Shown in pieces: positions 1-8,488 of a DNA stretch of 50,121 bases. Both the position numbers and the translations under genes were made by a program. Position 1 is the first letter of the stretch, and each line of letters begins with the position of its first letter. Location of the stretch: contig JACRCK010000073.1 of NCBI GenBank assembly GCA_016219065.1, positions 1 to 50,121 on the forward strand, read 5' to 3'. Under the pieces are notes generated by a model, which worked only from the letters and a program-made list of their open reading frames with translations, had not been told where the DNA came from and did no database searches. The stretch is from Deltaproteobacteria bacterium (GTDB taxonomy: Bacteria; Desulfobacterota; RBG-13-43-22).

Positions 1-44
1 AAGGGAATCTGGGCCGGGGCTGATTGGATTGGAGAGTGAAAGGC

Positions 45-191
45 GTGCCGGAATCTTCAAAAACGGATCTGGATAAAAACAACCATCAGGATTGGCTGAT
101 CCTGTCCATTATTTTCTGGGTAATTTTTATACTGCTGGTAAGCATCGGGTACCTGTCCGATCCCCATTACATCCCGCCGCTAGGATTCTAG
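45..191 (+). CDS. 48-aa single-pass membrane protein, copy 1
   Basis: Not recognised. A GTG-started frame encodes 48 residues: a charged N-terminus of about 16 residues, one strongly hydrophobic segment (about residues 17-37, starting WLILSIIF), then a short tail ending PPLGF. A GGAG lies about 10 bases before the GTG. The gene is repeated in inverted orientation at 485-631. Between the copies, nine codons differ: five silently, one start codon (GTG/ATG) and three residues. Codons 10-31 are identical in nucleotides. That pattern suggests a real small protein, though recent duplication explains most of the identity. It is too short to assign a family; a small inner-membrane protein is the inference. 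Confidence 0.55.
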   Translation: MPESSKTDLDKNNHQDWLILSIIFWVIFILLVSIGYLSDPHYIPPLGF

Positions 192-484
192 TTTCAAAAT
201 TGGTTCCGAGAAGTTATCTCGCCCCGTCAAAATAACGATATTTTAAATTCGAAATTCGAAGCACTAAATTCGAAACAAAGGGCAATGTTCAAAATTCAAA
301 TGACCGAAACAACAACTCCGGCTAGATCTAAAGGGTTTCGGAGTCACAATACCTCCGGCAAAGCCGAAGGCTTGAAATATACTGCCCCTCATTTGAATTT
401 GTTTCGAATTTCGGGCTTCGAATTTCGAATTTAAAGATGTCTTATTTGACGGGGCGAGGTAAATTCTCGGAATTGACTTTGAAT

Positions 485-631
485 CTAAAATCCTAGCGGC
501 GGAGTATAATGGGGATCGGACAGGTACCCGATACTCACCAGCAGTATAAAAATTACCCAGAAAATAATGGACAGGATCAGCCAATCCTGATGGTTGTTTT
601 TATCCAAATCCGTTTTTAAGGTTTCCGGCAT
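485..631 (-). CDS. 48-aa single-pass membrane protein, copy 2
   Basis: Inverted copy of the gene at 45-191, here with an ATG start and the same GGAG-type upstream sequence. It encodes the same hydrophobic segment and the same PPLGF end. Substitutions against copy 1 are S4T, S5L and I43T, plus silent changes at codons 9, 32, 33, 42 and 48. The two copies converge. This one is divergent from ppdK, which starts 165 bases away. Function unknown; probably a small membrane peptide. One copy may be dispensable. Confidence 0.55.
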   Translation of the reverse strand: MPETLKTDLDKNNHQDWLILSIIFWVIFILLVSIGYLSDPHYTPPLGF

Positions 632-795
632 GCCTTTCACTCTCCAATCCAACCAGCCCCGGCCCAGATTCTCTTTTCCAACCCGATCTTAAGGTCATTG
701 CATTATAATCCAAAATAAGGTAAAGACAACAGTTTAAATCCTTACCGGCGCAGCAAACGGCAAGGTCAGCATAAAGCCCAAGGAGACGACTTATC

Positions 796-3588
796 ATGAC
801 CCGTAAAAAATACATCTATGATTTTACCGAAGGCGACGGCAAGAACAAAAAACTGCTCGGCGGAAAAGGCGCCAATCTGTGCGAAATGACCCAGATCGGC
901 CTGCCCGTTCCCCCGGGTTTCGTCATTACCACCGAAGCCTGTCTCAAGTATTTCGACGAAGGGCAAAAGCTCCCTAAGGGCTTGATGGAGGAAGTGCGGC
1001 ACCATCTGGAGGCCCTGGAGAAAAAGACCGGCAAGGGCTTCGGATCCGGCACCAACCCCCTGCTGGTTTCCGTACGGTCCGGTTCGGCCCTCTCCATGCC
1101 GGGCATGATGGACACTATCCTGAACCTGGGGCTCAATGACGAGACGGCCCAGGCCCTGGCCCGCCAGACCAATAACGAACGATTCGTCTATGACGCCTAC
1201 CGCCGCTTTCTGCAGCTTTACGGGAAGATCGCCCTGGGCGTGGAAGACAGCCATTTTGATGCCGTCATGCATCTTTGCAAGAAGAAAGCCGGCGTCCAAC
1301 TGGATACGGAACTACAGGTCGAGCACTTGAAAGTGTTGGCTGAAGATTTCAAGGACGTGATCCAGCGTAAAACCGGCCAGGAATTTTCCGCCGACGTCTA
1401 CCAGCAGTTGGAACTGGCCATCGAGGCCGTCTTTGGCTCCTGGATGGGCAAGCGGGCCATCGATTACCGGCGCGAATTCAACATCACCCCGGAGCTGGCC
1501 AACGGGACGGCGGTCAATATCGTTTCCATGGTTTTCGGCAACATGGGCGAGACCAGCGCCACCGGTGTCGGGTTTACCCGGGACCCCGGGACCGGCGAGA
1601 ATCGTATTTACGGAGAATACCTGATCAATGCCCAGGGCGAAGATGTCGTGGCCGGGATCCGCACCCCCAAACCCATCCATGAACTCCGGAAGGACATGCC
1701 CAAAGTTTACCGGGAACTGGTCAACCTGCGCTTGACCCTGGAGGACCATTACCGGGAAGTCCAGGATTTCGAGTTTACCATCGAAAACGGAGAATTATAT
1801 TGTCTGCAGACCCGTAACGGAAAGATGAACGCCTGGGCCCTGGTGCGGACCTCGATGGAGATGCAGAACCAGGGGTTGATCACCGAGGAGCAGGCCCTGC
1901 TGCGCATCAAGCCGGAAGACCTGGAGCAGCTCCTCCATCCCCAGATCGATCCCAATGTCAAACTCCAAGCCCTGGCCGTCGGCATTCCCGCCTCCCCCGG
2001 CGCCGCCACCGGCAAGATCGTGTTGGATGCTGATCGGGCCGAAGTGCAGGGACGGGAGGGGGAAAAGATCCTGCTGGTCCGGGAGGAAACCAAACCGGAA
2101 GATATCCACGGTTTTTTTGCCGCCCAGGGAATACTGACCAGCCGGGGCGGGAAAACCTCCCATGCCGCCGTGGTGGCCCGGGGCATCGGCAAACCCTGCG
2201 TGGCCGGCTGCGAGGCCTTAAAAATCAACCTGGCCAAAAGAACGATCACCATCGGCGATACCCTCTTCCGAGAAGGGGATACCCTGACCATCGACGGGTC
2301 CAACGGTACCATTTATCCCGGAGACGTCCCGCTGGTGGAGCCGGAATTCATGTCGGATCTGCTCAAGGTCCTGGATGAGGCCGATCATATGAGCCGTCTT
2401 AAGGTCATGGCCAATACCGACACCCCGGACGGCGCCCGCAAGGCCCGGAAATACGGGGCCCAGGGCATCGGCCTCTGCCGCACCGAACGGATGTTCAACG
2501 CGACGGACCGGCTGCCGATCATGCAGCGCCTGATCATGGCCGAAAACCCGGAAGACCGCCGAACCGCCATCGAGGAATTGCTCCCTTTTCAGAAAGAGGA
2601 TTTCAAGGAAATCTTTCGGGCCATGGAAGGACTGCCGGTGACTATCCGCCTGCTGGACCCGCCCATTCATGAATTTCTGCCCCGGGCCGAAGAAGTGGTT
2701 CAGGAGATCGACCAGTTGAAGGAATTCTCTCGGGACCTGCAGGGCATCATGGCCCTGCCGGAAACCATCAAACTCCTGGATCCCGACCTGCACAAGTATA
2801 TCAGCCTGATCGAACTCATGAATAAGGGCATTGTCGAGATCCAGGAAAAAGGCATGATCGAGCAACTCCTGGGTCAAAAAATCAAACTGTTGGGGAAAAT
2901 CCGGGCCCTCTCGGAAATCAACCCCATGCTGGGACACCGCGGGATCCGCCTGGGCATCTCCTATCCGGAAATTTACGAGATGCAGATCCGGGCCATCCTC
3001 GAAGCGGCGGTCGAGGTGACCGCCGAAGGGCTAGCGGTGCTGCCGGAGATTATGATCCCCCAGGTCTGCGCCCTCAATGAATTAAAATGGGCCAAGGTCC
3101 TGGTCGATGAGGTCCACCGGAAAGTAGCGGCCCAATACCAGCAAGCGGTCCCCTACAAGTTCGGGACCATGATCGAAGTGGTTCGGGCCTGCATGCGGGC
3201 CGGGCGTCTGGCCGAAATCGCCGACTTCTTTTCCTTCGGGACCAACGACCTGACCCAATCCACTTTTTCCTTCTCCCGGGAGGATGCCGAAAACCGCTTC
3301 CTGCCCCTGTACGAAAGACACAAGATCCTGGAGCATAATCCCTTTGAAGAATTGGACGAAAAGAGCGTCGGCCGCTTGATGGAGATGACCATTGAATGGG
3401 GAAGAAAAACCAAGACCGATCTTAAAATCGGCATCTGCGGGGAGCACGGCGGCCAGCCCCAGGCCATCTACTTTTGCAATAAAATCGGGGTGAACTACGT
3501 TTCCTGTTCACCGCTCCGGATCCCCATTGCCCGTTTGGCGGCCGCCCACGCCGTCTTAGCCGATAAGCCGGTGGATAAGGCCCTCTAA
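796..3588 (+). CDS. ppdK: pyruvate, phosphate dikinase
   Basis: Interconverts pyruvate + ATP + Pi with PEP + AMP + PPi in the cytoplasm, for gluconeogenesis or PPi-linked glycolysis. The 930-residue product has the full domain order: an N-terminal ATP-grasp nucleotide-binding part, the swivelling phosphohistidine domain with GGKTSHAAVVARG (catalytic His456, regulatory-type Thr454), and the C-terminal PEP-binding barrel with GICGEHGG (Cys881). It is about 55 residues longer than the classical 874-residue enzyme. The extra length lies in the barrel between the RLLDPP..HEFLP and NPMLGHRG motifs. The ATG follows AAGGAG at good spacing. TATAAT at 704-709 could be a -10 box, but no good -35 is visible. 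Monocistronic. Confidence 0.97.
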   Translation: MTRKKYIYDFTEGDGKNKKLLGGKGANLCEMTQIGLPVPPGFVITTEACLKYFDEGQKLPKGLMEEVRHHLEALEKKTGKGFGSGTNPLLVSVRSGSALSMPGMMDTILNLGLNDETAQALARQTNNERFVYDAYRRFLQLYGKIALGVEDSHFDAVMHLCKKKAGVQLDTELQVEHLKVLAEDFKDVIQRKTGQEFSADVYQQLELAIEAVFGSWMGKRAIDYRREFNITPELANGTAVNIVSMVFGNMGETSATGVGFTRDPGTGENRIYGEYLINAQGEDVVAGIRTPKPIHELRKDMPKVYRELVNLRLTLEDHYREVQDFEFTIENGELYCLQTRNGKMNAWALVRTSMEMQNQGLITEEQALLRIKPEDLEQLLHPQIDPNVKLQALAVGIPASPGAATGKIVLDADRAEVQGREGEKILLVREETKPEDIHGFFAAQGILTSRGGKTSHAAVVARGIGKPCVAGCEALKINLAKRTITIGDTLFREGDTLTIDGSNGTIYPGDVPLVEPEFMSDLLKVLDEADHMSRLKVMANTDTPDGARKARKYGAQGIGLCRTERMFNATDRLPIMQRLIMAENPEDRRTAIEELLPFQKEDFKEIFRAMEGLPVTIRLLDPPIHEFLPRAEEVVQEIDQLKEFSRDLQGIMALPETIKLLDPDLHKYISLIELMNKGIVEIQEKGMIEQLLGQKIKLLGKIRALSEINPMLGHRGIRLGISYPEIYEMQIRAILEAAVEVTAEGLAVLPEIMIPQVCALNELKWAKVLVDEVHRKVAAQYQQAVPYKFGTMIEVVRACMRAGRLAEIADFFSFGTNDLTQSTFSFSREDAENRFLPLYERHKILEHNPFEELDEKSVGRLMEMTIEWGRKTKTDLKIGICGEHGGQPQAIYFCNKIGVNYVSCSPLRIPIARLAAAHAVLADKPVDKAL

Positions 3589-3911
3589 GATCAGAGATCA
3601 GAGGGCAGAGGGCAGAGAACAGAGGTCAGAGGTCAGACCGGAGGGTTAATCGGTAGGGCGCGATCGCCGAGCGCGCCGCCCCTCTAATAGACGAACGTCC
3701 AACATCGAACGTTCAACATCGAACATCGAATGGAAAAAGACAGAGAGCAAAGACAGGGGATCAGGGATCAGCGTTGTAGGATGGGTAGAGTGAAACGAAA
3801 CCCAACACACCAAGTTCCGTCATTCCCGTTGAGTTTCGAGTTGCTCCACCCAACCTGCATTTTTATAGACAAAAGAGAAAGTGGGAGGGAACGAGCGGAT
3901 GCTTCTTCCCT
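3589..3911. repeat. gene-free spacer filled with dispersed repeats
   Basis: No gene is supported here. From left to right it holds an AGATCAGAGGGCAGAG purine-rich stretch, a GC-rich palindromic unit containing GGCGCGATCGCCGAGCGCG (about 3655-3682), an AACATCGAACGTTCAACATC unit (about 3698-3730), and a palindromic pair around GTAGGATGGGTAGAG (about 3776) and its inverse (about 3830-3862). All but the last recur elsewhere in the window. ppdK and rfbD converge on this region. No clear intrinsic terminator was found. Confidence 0.7.
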
Positions 3912-4763
3912 TTATCCTTGTTTGAGCGTGGCGATGAACTGCTTCAAAGCTTCCTGCCAGTCGAGGGGTTCGTATCCGGTACCCATGGTCAGATAGCTGG
4001 TATCCAGCACCGAATAGGCTGGCCGCCTGGCTGGCCTCTTTATTTCGGCGGCGGAGGCGGGCCGCACTTCCAGATCCGAACCCACGGCCTTTAAAATAGC
4101 CTGAGTGAAATCAAACCAACTGATCCCGCCTTTGGTTTGGTCGGTCAGGTGGTATAAACCGTACAATCCGGTTTCCAGCAACGCGGAAAGACCTCGGGAA
4201 AAGTTGACCGTCCAGGTGGGTGACATGATCTGATCGGCCACCACCGACAGGGACTGCCCTTCTTGGACCTTCTGCAGGATGGTGGCGACGAAATTGGGAC
4301 CGGATTTGCCGTAGAGGGAGCTAGTCCGGACGATATAAAAATTTCGCAGCAGCGTTTGAATCAGACACTCCCCGGCCCACTTGGAGGCCCCGTAGGCATT
4401 GACCGGGCCGGGGACATCCCAGGGCAGGTAGGGCTTGTGCGCGCGGCCGTCGAACACGTAGTCGGTACTGATCTGGCACAGGGCCGCCCCGGTCTCCCGA
4501 CAGGCCAGGGCCAGGTAATGGACCCCCAGGGCATTGACCCTGAAGGCCTCTTCCCGGCTGGTTTCGGCGCCGTCCACGTTGGTATAACCCGCACAGTTGA
4601 CGACCACTTCCGGCCGGCAAGACCTGAGCCGCTCGGTCACGGCGGCCCGATCGGTGATGTCCAGATCATTGATCGAGCAAGGAACCACCTCGTGTCGCTC
4701 CATCAGGATGGGGATCAAATCAGCGGTCAAGAGACCGGGGACTCCGGTTACCAGCAGCCGCAT
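3912..4763 (-). CDS. rfbD: dTDP-4-dehydrorhamnose reductase
   Basis: Last step of dTDP-L-rhamnose synthesis: NAD(P)H-dependent reduction of dTDP-4-dehydro-L-rhamnose. It is a 283-residue short-chain dehydrogenase of normal length. It shows TDYVFDG, the catalytic YGASK (Tyr-x-x-x-Lys) and the C-terminal substrate region. The N-terminal Rossmann loop reads TGVPGLLT, so the usual third glycine of GxxGxxG is a threonine. The start overlaps the rfbB stop by one base (TAATG), so translation is probably coupled. It is the last gene of a minus-strand rfbA-rfbB-rfbD group. Confidence 0.92.
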   Translation of the reverse strand: MRLLVTGVPGLLTADLIPILMERHEVVPCSINDLDITDRAAVTERLRSCRPEVVVNCAGYTNVDGAETSREEAFRVNALGVHYLALACRETGAALCQISTDYVFDGRAHKPYLPWDVPGPVNAYGASKWAGECLIQTLLRNFYIVRTSSLYGKSGPNFVATILQKVQEGQSLSVVADQIMSPTWTVNFSRGLSALLETGLYGLYHLTDQTKGGISWFDFTQAILKAVGSDLEVRPASAAEIKRPARRPAYSVLDTSYLTMGTGYEPLDWQEALKQFIATLKQG

Positions 4764-5797
4764 TACTTACTCCAGAAGCCCTGGCTTTCCCGGGCCAACC
4801 GGGCCTTCAGGGGCTGCCACCAGTCCGGATGCTCCTGGTACCAGCGGACGGTCCGGGCCAGCCCGTTGGAAAAACAGGTCTGCGGTTCCCAGCCGAGCTC
4901 GCTTTTGATCTTGCGGTTGCTGAGGGCGTAGCGCAGGTCGTGACCGGGGCGGTCGGTTACGTTACGGAGCCATTCTTCCCCTTTTCCCAGTAGGGTCAGC
5001 ACTTCCCGGGCCAGGTCGATATTCCTTTTTTCCGACTCCCCGCCCACGTTGAAGGCTTCCCCGATTTTACCGAGTGAAAGGACCCGGTCGATGGCCCGGC
5101 AGGCGTCTTCCACGAACAGCCAGTCTCGGACGTTTTCCCCTTGTCCATATACCGGTACCTGCTGTCCTTCCAGAAGATTGGTGATCATCATAGGGATGAA
5201 CTTCTCCGTGAATTGGTAGGGACCGGAATTGTTGGAGGGGCGCACGGTCAGGGTCGGAAAACGAAAGGTTTCGAAATAAGACCGGACCAGGAGATCTCCG
5301 CTGGCCTTGCTGGCCGAATAGGGCGAGTTGGGACGAAAAGGGGTCTCTTCGGTGAAAATCCCCTCCAGACCCAAGGTGCCGTAGACCTCGTCGGTCGAGA
5401 CATGGAGAAAGCGGAAGGCCGGCGATTGCCCGAACTGGTTCAGCCAGGCATCCTTGAAGACCTCGAGCAGGGTGTGCGTGCCCAGAACGTTGGTCCGGAT
5501 GAATTCCTTGGATCCGTGAATGGAGCGGTCCACATGAGATTCGGCCGCGAAATGGACCACGGCCTGAAAGGGAAACCGGTAAATCAGGTCCTTAAGCAGC
5601 GCCTCGTCGAGGATATCGCCTTCCTGAAAATGGTACCAGGGATCGAAGGCCAGATCCCGGAGGTTTTCCGGATTGGCCGAGTAGGTCAATTTATCCAGAT
5701 TGACGATCTCCACCTCCGGATGGGCCTGGTGATAATAACGGATGAAATTGGACCCGATAAACCCCAGACCGCCGGTAACTAAGATGGTTTTCCCCAT
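4763..5797 (-). CDS. rfbB: dTDP-glucose 4,6-dehydratase
   Basis: Second step of dTDP-rhamnose synthesis: converts dTDP-glucose to dTDP-4-keto-6-deoxyglucose using bound NAD+. The 344-residue extended SDR shows GGLGFIGSNFI for NAD binding, the STDEVYG loop with catalytic Asp-Glu, YSASKAS as the catalytic Tyr/Lys, and a conserved RPSNNSGPYQ segment. Length is typical. It is separated from rfbA upstream by a palindromic repeat (5819-5961) and is coupled to rfbD downstream. No rfbC epimerase gene lies in the window. Confidence 0.96.
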   Translation of the reverse strand: MGKTILVTGGLGFIGSNFIRYYHQAHPEVEIVNLDKLTYSANPENLRDLAFDPWYHFQEGDILDEALLKDLIYRFPFQAVVHFAAESHVDRSIHGSKEFIRTNVLGTHTLLEVFKDAWLNQFGQSPAFRFLHVSTDEVYGTLGLEGIFTEETPFRPNSPYSASKASGDLLVRSYFETFRFPTLTVRPSNNSGPYQFTEKFIPMMITNLLEGQQVPVYGQGENVRDWLFVEDACRAIDRVLSLGKIGEAFNVGGESEKRNIDLAREVLTLLGKGEEWLRNVTDRPGHDLRYALSNRKIKSELGWEPQTCFSNGLARTVRWYQEHPDWWQPLKARLARESQGFWSK

Positions 5798-5818
5798 AGC
5801 TATTTTTTCCTAATTTAA

Positions 5819-5961
5819 GGTTAAATCCGAAATTCGAAGCACGAAATCCGAAACAAGCACGAAGGTCAAAAATTCAAATGACCAAAACAAAGAACGTTTC
5901 GAAATTTTAATTTTGATCATTTGAATTTGTTTCGAATTTCGGATTTCGGATTTCGAATTTA
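5819..5961. repeat. palindromic TTCGAATTTCG-type intergenic repeat
   Basis: Imperfect inverted repeat between rfbA and rfbB. The left arm has AAATCCGAAATTCGAAGCAC and AAATTCAAATGACC. The right arm is the inverse, with GATCATTTGAATTTG and TTTCGAATTTCGG. The rfbA stop codon lies at its right edge. The same family occurs at 236-441, 9880-9905, 11102-11205 and 11963-12075. Confidence 0.8.
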
Positions 5962-7026
5962 TACTTCAACGACTCCATTGTCCCCAATCAGCAGCCGTAA
6001 AGCCTTGGACTGCTTCTGGCCCAAGATCACCCGGGATTCCCGGCCGATCAAACTGTCCTCCAGCCGGGGGATGTTTTCGATCAGGCAATGGTTCAAGATA
6101 ACGGAATGCTCCACCACCGAATGGAAGACCCGGGTATGGGGACCGATGGTAGTATAAGGGCCGATGAAAGAATCGATGATCTCGGCTTCTTCCCCGATGA
6201 CCACGGGTCCCCGGATCGTGCTGTTGACCACCTTGACCCCGGTGCCCAGACTGACCCGGCCGATGATCTGGCTCTGGGCATCGCACTGGCCGCAGACGTT
6301 ACGTTTGACATAATCGTCCAGCACGATGGTATTGGCCGCTAGAAAATCGTCCTTTTTCCCGGTATCCAGCCACCAGCCTTCCAGTTTATGTCCCTTCACC
6401 TGGCCCTTCATGTTCATCAGTTCCTGAATGGCGTCGGTAATCTCCAGTTCTCCCCGGGCCGAGGGCTTGATGCGGTCGATGGCCTCATGAATGCGGGGTG
6501 AAAAAAAATAGATCCCCACCAGGGCCAGATTGGAGGGCGGATTCTTCGGCTTTTCGATCAGCTTGGTGATCCGTCCCTTTTTATCCAGCACCGCCACCCC
6601 GAAGGAACTGGGGTTATCCACCTCTTTGAGGAATAGAAAGGCATCCAGCTTCTCTTCCAGGAATCGCTCCCGGTACCCCTTGATCCCCTCGGCCAGCAGG
6701 TTGTCCCCCAGGTACATGACAAAGGGTGAGTCGCCCAGAAAGGGCTTGGCCGTCTTCACCGCGTGGGCCAGCCCCAGGGGTTGATCCTGAAGGATATAGG
6801 TCACCTTCAGTTTCCAGCGTTTTCCTTCTTTTAAAAAGGCTCGAACGTCCTCCTGGGTCTCCGGAGCTACGATCACCCCCACCTCTTTGATCCCGGCGTC
6901 TTCCAGATGCTGAAATACGTAACCCAATATAGGCTCGTTGGCCACGGGAACCAGTTGCTTAGCCATCGTATGGGTGATGGGCCTTAGGCGGGTTCCTTTC
7001 CCTCCGGAGAGTACTAAAGCCTTCAT
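5959..7026 (-). CDS. rfbA: glucose-1-phosphate thymidylyltransferase, long form
   Basis: First step of dTDP-rhamnose synthesis: glucose-1-phosphate + dTTP to dTDP-glucose. The N-terminal nucleotidyltransferase domain opens with LSGGKGTRLRPITH (the GGxGTRL signature) and includes YLGDN. The C-terminal ~110 residues form a left-handed beta-helix-like tail (VVIGEEAEIIDSFIGPYTTIG). This gives 355 residues, as in the long RmlA subfamily rather than the ~290-residue short form. First gene of the rfbABD set. Divergent from bioB, with ~190 bases between them. Confidence 0.94.
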   Translation of the reverse strand: MKALVLSGGKGTRLRPITHTMAKQLVPVANEPILGYVFQHLEDAGIKEVGVIVAPETQEDVRAFLKEGKRWKLKVTYILQDQPLGLAHAVKTAKPFLGDSPFVMYLGDNLLAEGIKGYRERFLEEKLDAFLFLKEVDNPSSFGVAVLDKKGRITKLIEKPKNPPSNLALVGIYFFSPRIHEAIDRIKPSARGELEITDAIQELMNMKGQVKGHKLEGWWLDTGKKDDFLAANTIVLDDYVKRNVCGQCDAQSQIIGRVSLGTGVKVVNSTIRGPVVIGEEAEIIDSFIGPYTTIGPHTRVFHSVVEHSVILNHCLIENIPRLEDSLIGRESRVILGQKQSKALRLLIGDNGVVEV

Positions 7027-7139
7027 AGGCTTCCTTTCTTACAGTGGAAAATTATTTTCTCGTTCAACTATCTAAGCGAAATTCCGTCCAAAAGTCAAGG
7101 ATTCCAACCCAATTTCATTATTTTTTTAGGGCCCACTAT

Positions 7140-7209
7140 CCAACTTGACAGACGAAGTGGGATCATTTAAAACTGTTAACTTGAAATTTAAACCAAGTTG
7201 ACAGAGGGA
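7140..7209 (+). promoter_or_regulatory. candidate bio operon promoter/operator
   Basis: Seen: TTGACA at 7145-7150 with TAAAAC 17 bases downstream (7168-7173); an inverted repeat TGTTAACTTG (7174-7183), ten-base spacer, CAAGTTGACA (7194-7203) with 9 of 10 positions pairing; and a direct near-copy of CCAAGTTGACAGA at 7140-7152. The palindrome ends just before the bioB Shine-Dalgarno. Known BirA operators are TTGTAAACC-spacer-GGTTTACAA palindromes; this resembles one (TGT..AAC / GTT..ACA). That it binds BirA is inference. Confidence 0.4.
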
Positions 7210-7216
7210 AGAAACA

Positions 7217-8284
7217 GTGCATTGGCAGGAAATAGAACTATACGCGAAAAAAACAGTGGCCGGCGGATCCTTGACCCGCCAAGAGATCAACCGGCTGGCG
7301 AAAAACGATACACCGGAAGAGATCATGGCGCTGATTTTCTGGGCCGACAAGATCCGCCGGCAATTCAAAGGAGACGAAATCGACCTGTGCTCCATCATCA
7401 ACGCCAAATCCGGACGCTGCACCGAGGATTGCCGCTTCTGTGCCCAGTCGGCTCACCACCCGACCCGAATAGCGAGATATCCCCTGCTGCCGGAAAAGGA
7501 ATTGCTGGCGGCCGCCGCAGGGGCCGCCGCCTCGGGGGCCGGGCGGTTCAGCCTGGTCACCAGCGGGCGCTCGCTCCTTAAACCCGGCGAATTGGAACGG
7601 ATCTGCCGGGTCATTGCCCGGTTACGGGAACAAAAGGCCCTTAGCCCCTGCGCTTCCCTGGGTTTGTTGACCCCGGACCAGGCCCGAGCCCTCCAGGAAG
7701 CCGGACTGGTCCGTTATCACCACAACCTGGAGACCGGACCGGCATTTTACGGCTCCATTTGCAGCACCCATACCTTCGCCGACCGGGTCAAAACCTTGGA
7801 AATCGCCCGGGCCCAGGGGTTCAGCCTCTGTTCCGGAGGAATCTTCGGCTTGGGCGAAACGCTTAAAGATCGCCTTGACCTGGCCCTGACCTTAAAAAAA
7901 CTGCAGGTGGATTCGGTGCCCCTCAACTTCCTGAATCCCATTCCCAAAACCCCGCTGGAACACCAGCCCCCTTTGTCTCCCCTGGAAATATTGAAATCCA
8001 TCGCCCTTTTCCGCTTTATCCTTCCGCAGGCCGATATCCGCTCCTGCGGCGGCCGGGAAAAGGCCCTGCGGACCCTGCAGCCCCTGATGTACCTGGCCGG
8101 GTGCAACGGAACCATGATCGGCAATTACCTGACCACGGACGGGCGGGCGCCGGGGGAAGATATACAGGAGATTATCGATTTGGGGCTGATTCCAAAAACG
8201 CAAAGGGCAACGGACAAAGAACACAGAGGGATGAAGGAAACGAAAAAGGCGGTAGGGCGCGATCGCCGAGCGGGCCGCCTCTAG
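7217..8284 (+). CDS. bioB: biotin synthase
   Basis: Radical-SAM enzyme that inserts sulfur into dethiobiotin. It shows the CxxxCxxC cluster motif in GRCTEDCRFCAQSA (about residue 65), then YHHNLETG, CSGGIFGLGE and the NFLNPIPKTP region. A GTG start follows AGAGGGA at suitable spacing. Homology ends near IQEIIDLGLIPKT. The last ~27 residues are basic and are read partly from a GC-rich dispersed repeat (8251-8281), so the normal stop appears to have been lost. First gene of bioB-bioA-bioF-bioD. Confidence 0.96.
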   Translation: MHWQEIELYAKKTVAGGSLTRQEINRLAKNDTPEEIMALIFWADKIRRQFKGDEIDLCSIINAKSGRCTEDCRFCAQSAHHPTRIARYPLLPEKELLAAAAGAAASGAGRFSLVTSGRSLLKPGELERICRVIARLREQKALSPCASLGLLTPDQARALQEAGLVRYHHNLETGPAFYGSICSTHTFADRVKTLEIARAQGFSLCSGGIFGLGETLKDRLDLALTLKKLQVDSVPLNFLNPIPKTPLEHQPPLSPLEILKSIALFRFILPQADIRSCGGREKALRTLQPLMYLAGCNGTMIGNYLTTDGRAPGEDIQEIIDLGLIPKTQRATDKEHRGMKETKKAVGRDRRAGRL

Positions 8285-8488
8285 CAACCTAAGGACAGAG
8301 GGAAGCGGGAAGATGGGAGATGGAAGATGGGAGCAAAACACAGAAATCGAAAACAGGTAGGGCGCGATCGCCGAGCGCGCCGCCTCGTCTAGCCCTGAGA
8401 AAAGAGAGACGATGGAAGAGGGAAGATGGAAGCGAAAAACAAAATCAAAAATCAAAAATCAAAAAACATCAGGACGCGATCGCCGAGG
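8251..8488. repeat. GC-rich palindromic units and GGAAGATGG repeats around the bioB/bioA junction
   Basis: Two copies of GGTAGGGCGCGATCGCCGAG (8251-8281, overlapping the bioB 3' end, and 8356-8386) and a shorter remnant at about 8471-8487 directly before the chosen bioA ATG. Between them lie GGGAAGATGGGAGATGG-type stretches (8296-8335, 8408-8430) and a short AATCAAAAATC repeat. The core GCGATCGC is self-complementary. Another copy lies at about 3652-3682. Confidence 0.75.

Larger units (their letters stand above)
1..682. repeat. long imperfect inverted repeat carrying a duplicated small gene
   Basis: The first ~300 bases reappear as reverse complement at about 380-682. The match covers a small coding region, the sequence upstream of it and an AT-rich downstream tail with TTCGAATTTCG-type repeats. 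The left arm probably continues beyond the window start. About 80 bases lie at the centre. The whole could form a large cruciform. Seen directly by pairing the strands. Confidence 0.85.

Noticed and set aside
691..709. Sigma-54 promoter before ppdK
   Set aside because: TTGCA is present at 698-702 but the required GG lies nowhere at the -24 spacing; only a TATAAT-like -10 remains.
3730..3996. 88-codon plus-strand frame in the ppdK-rfbD spacer
   Set aside because: Made of dispersed repeat sequence and the antisense end of rfbD; no family resemblance.
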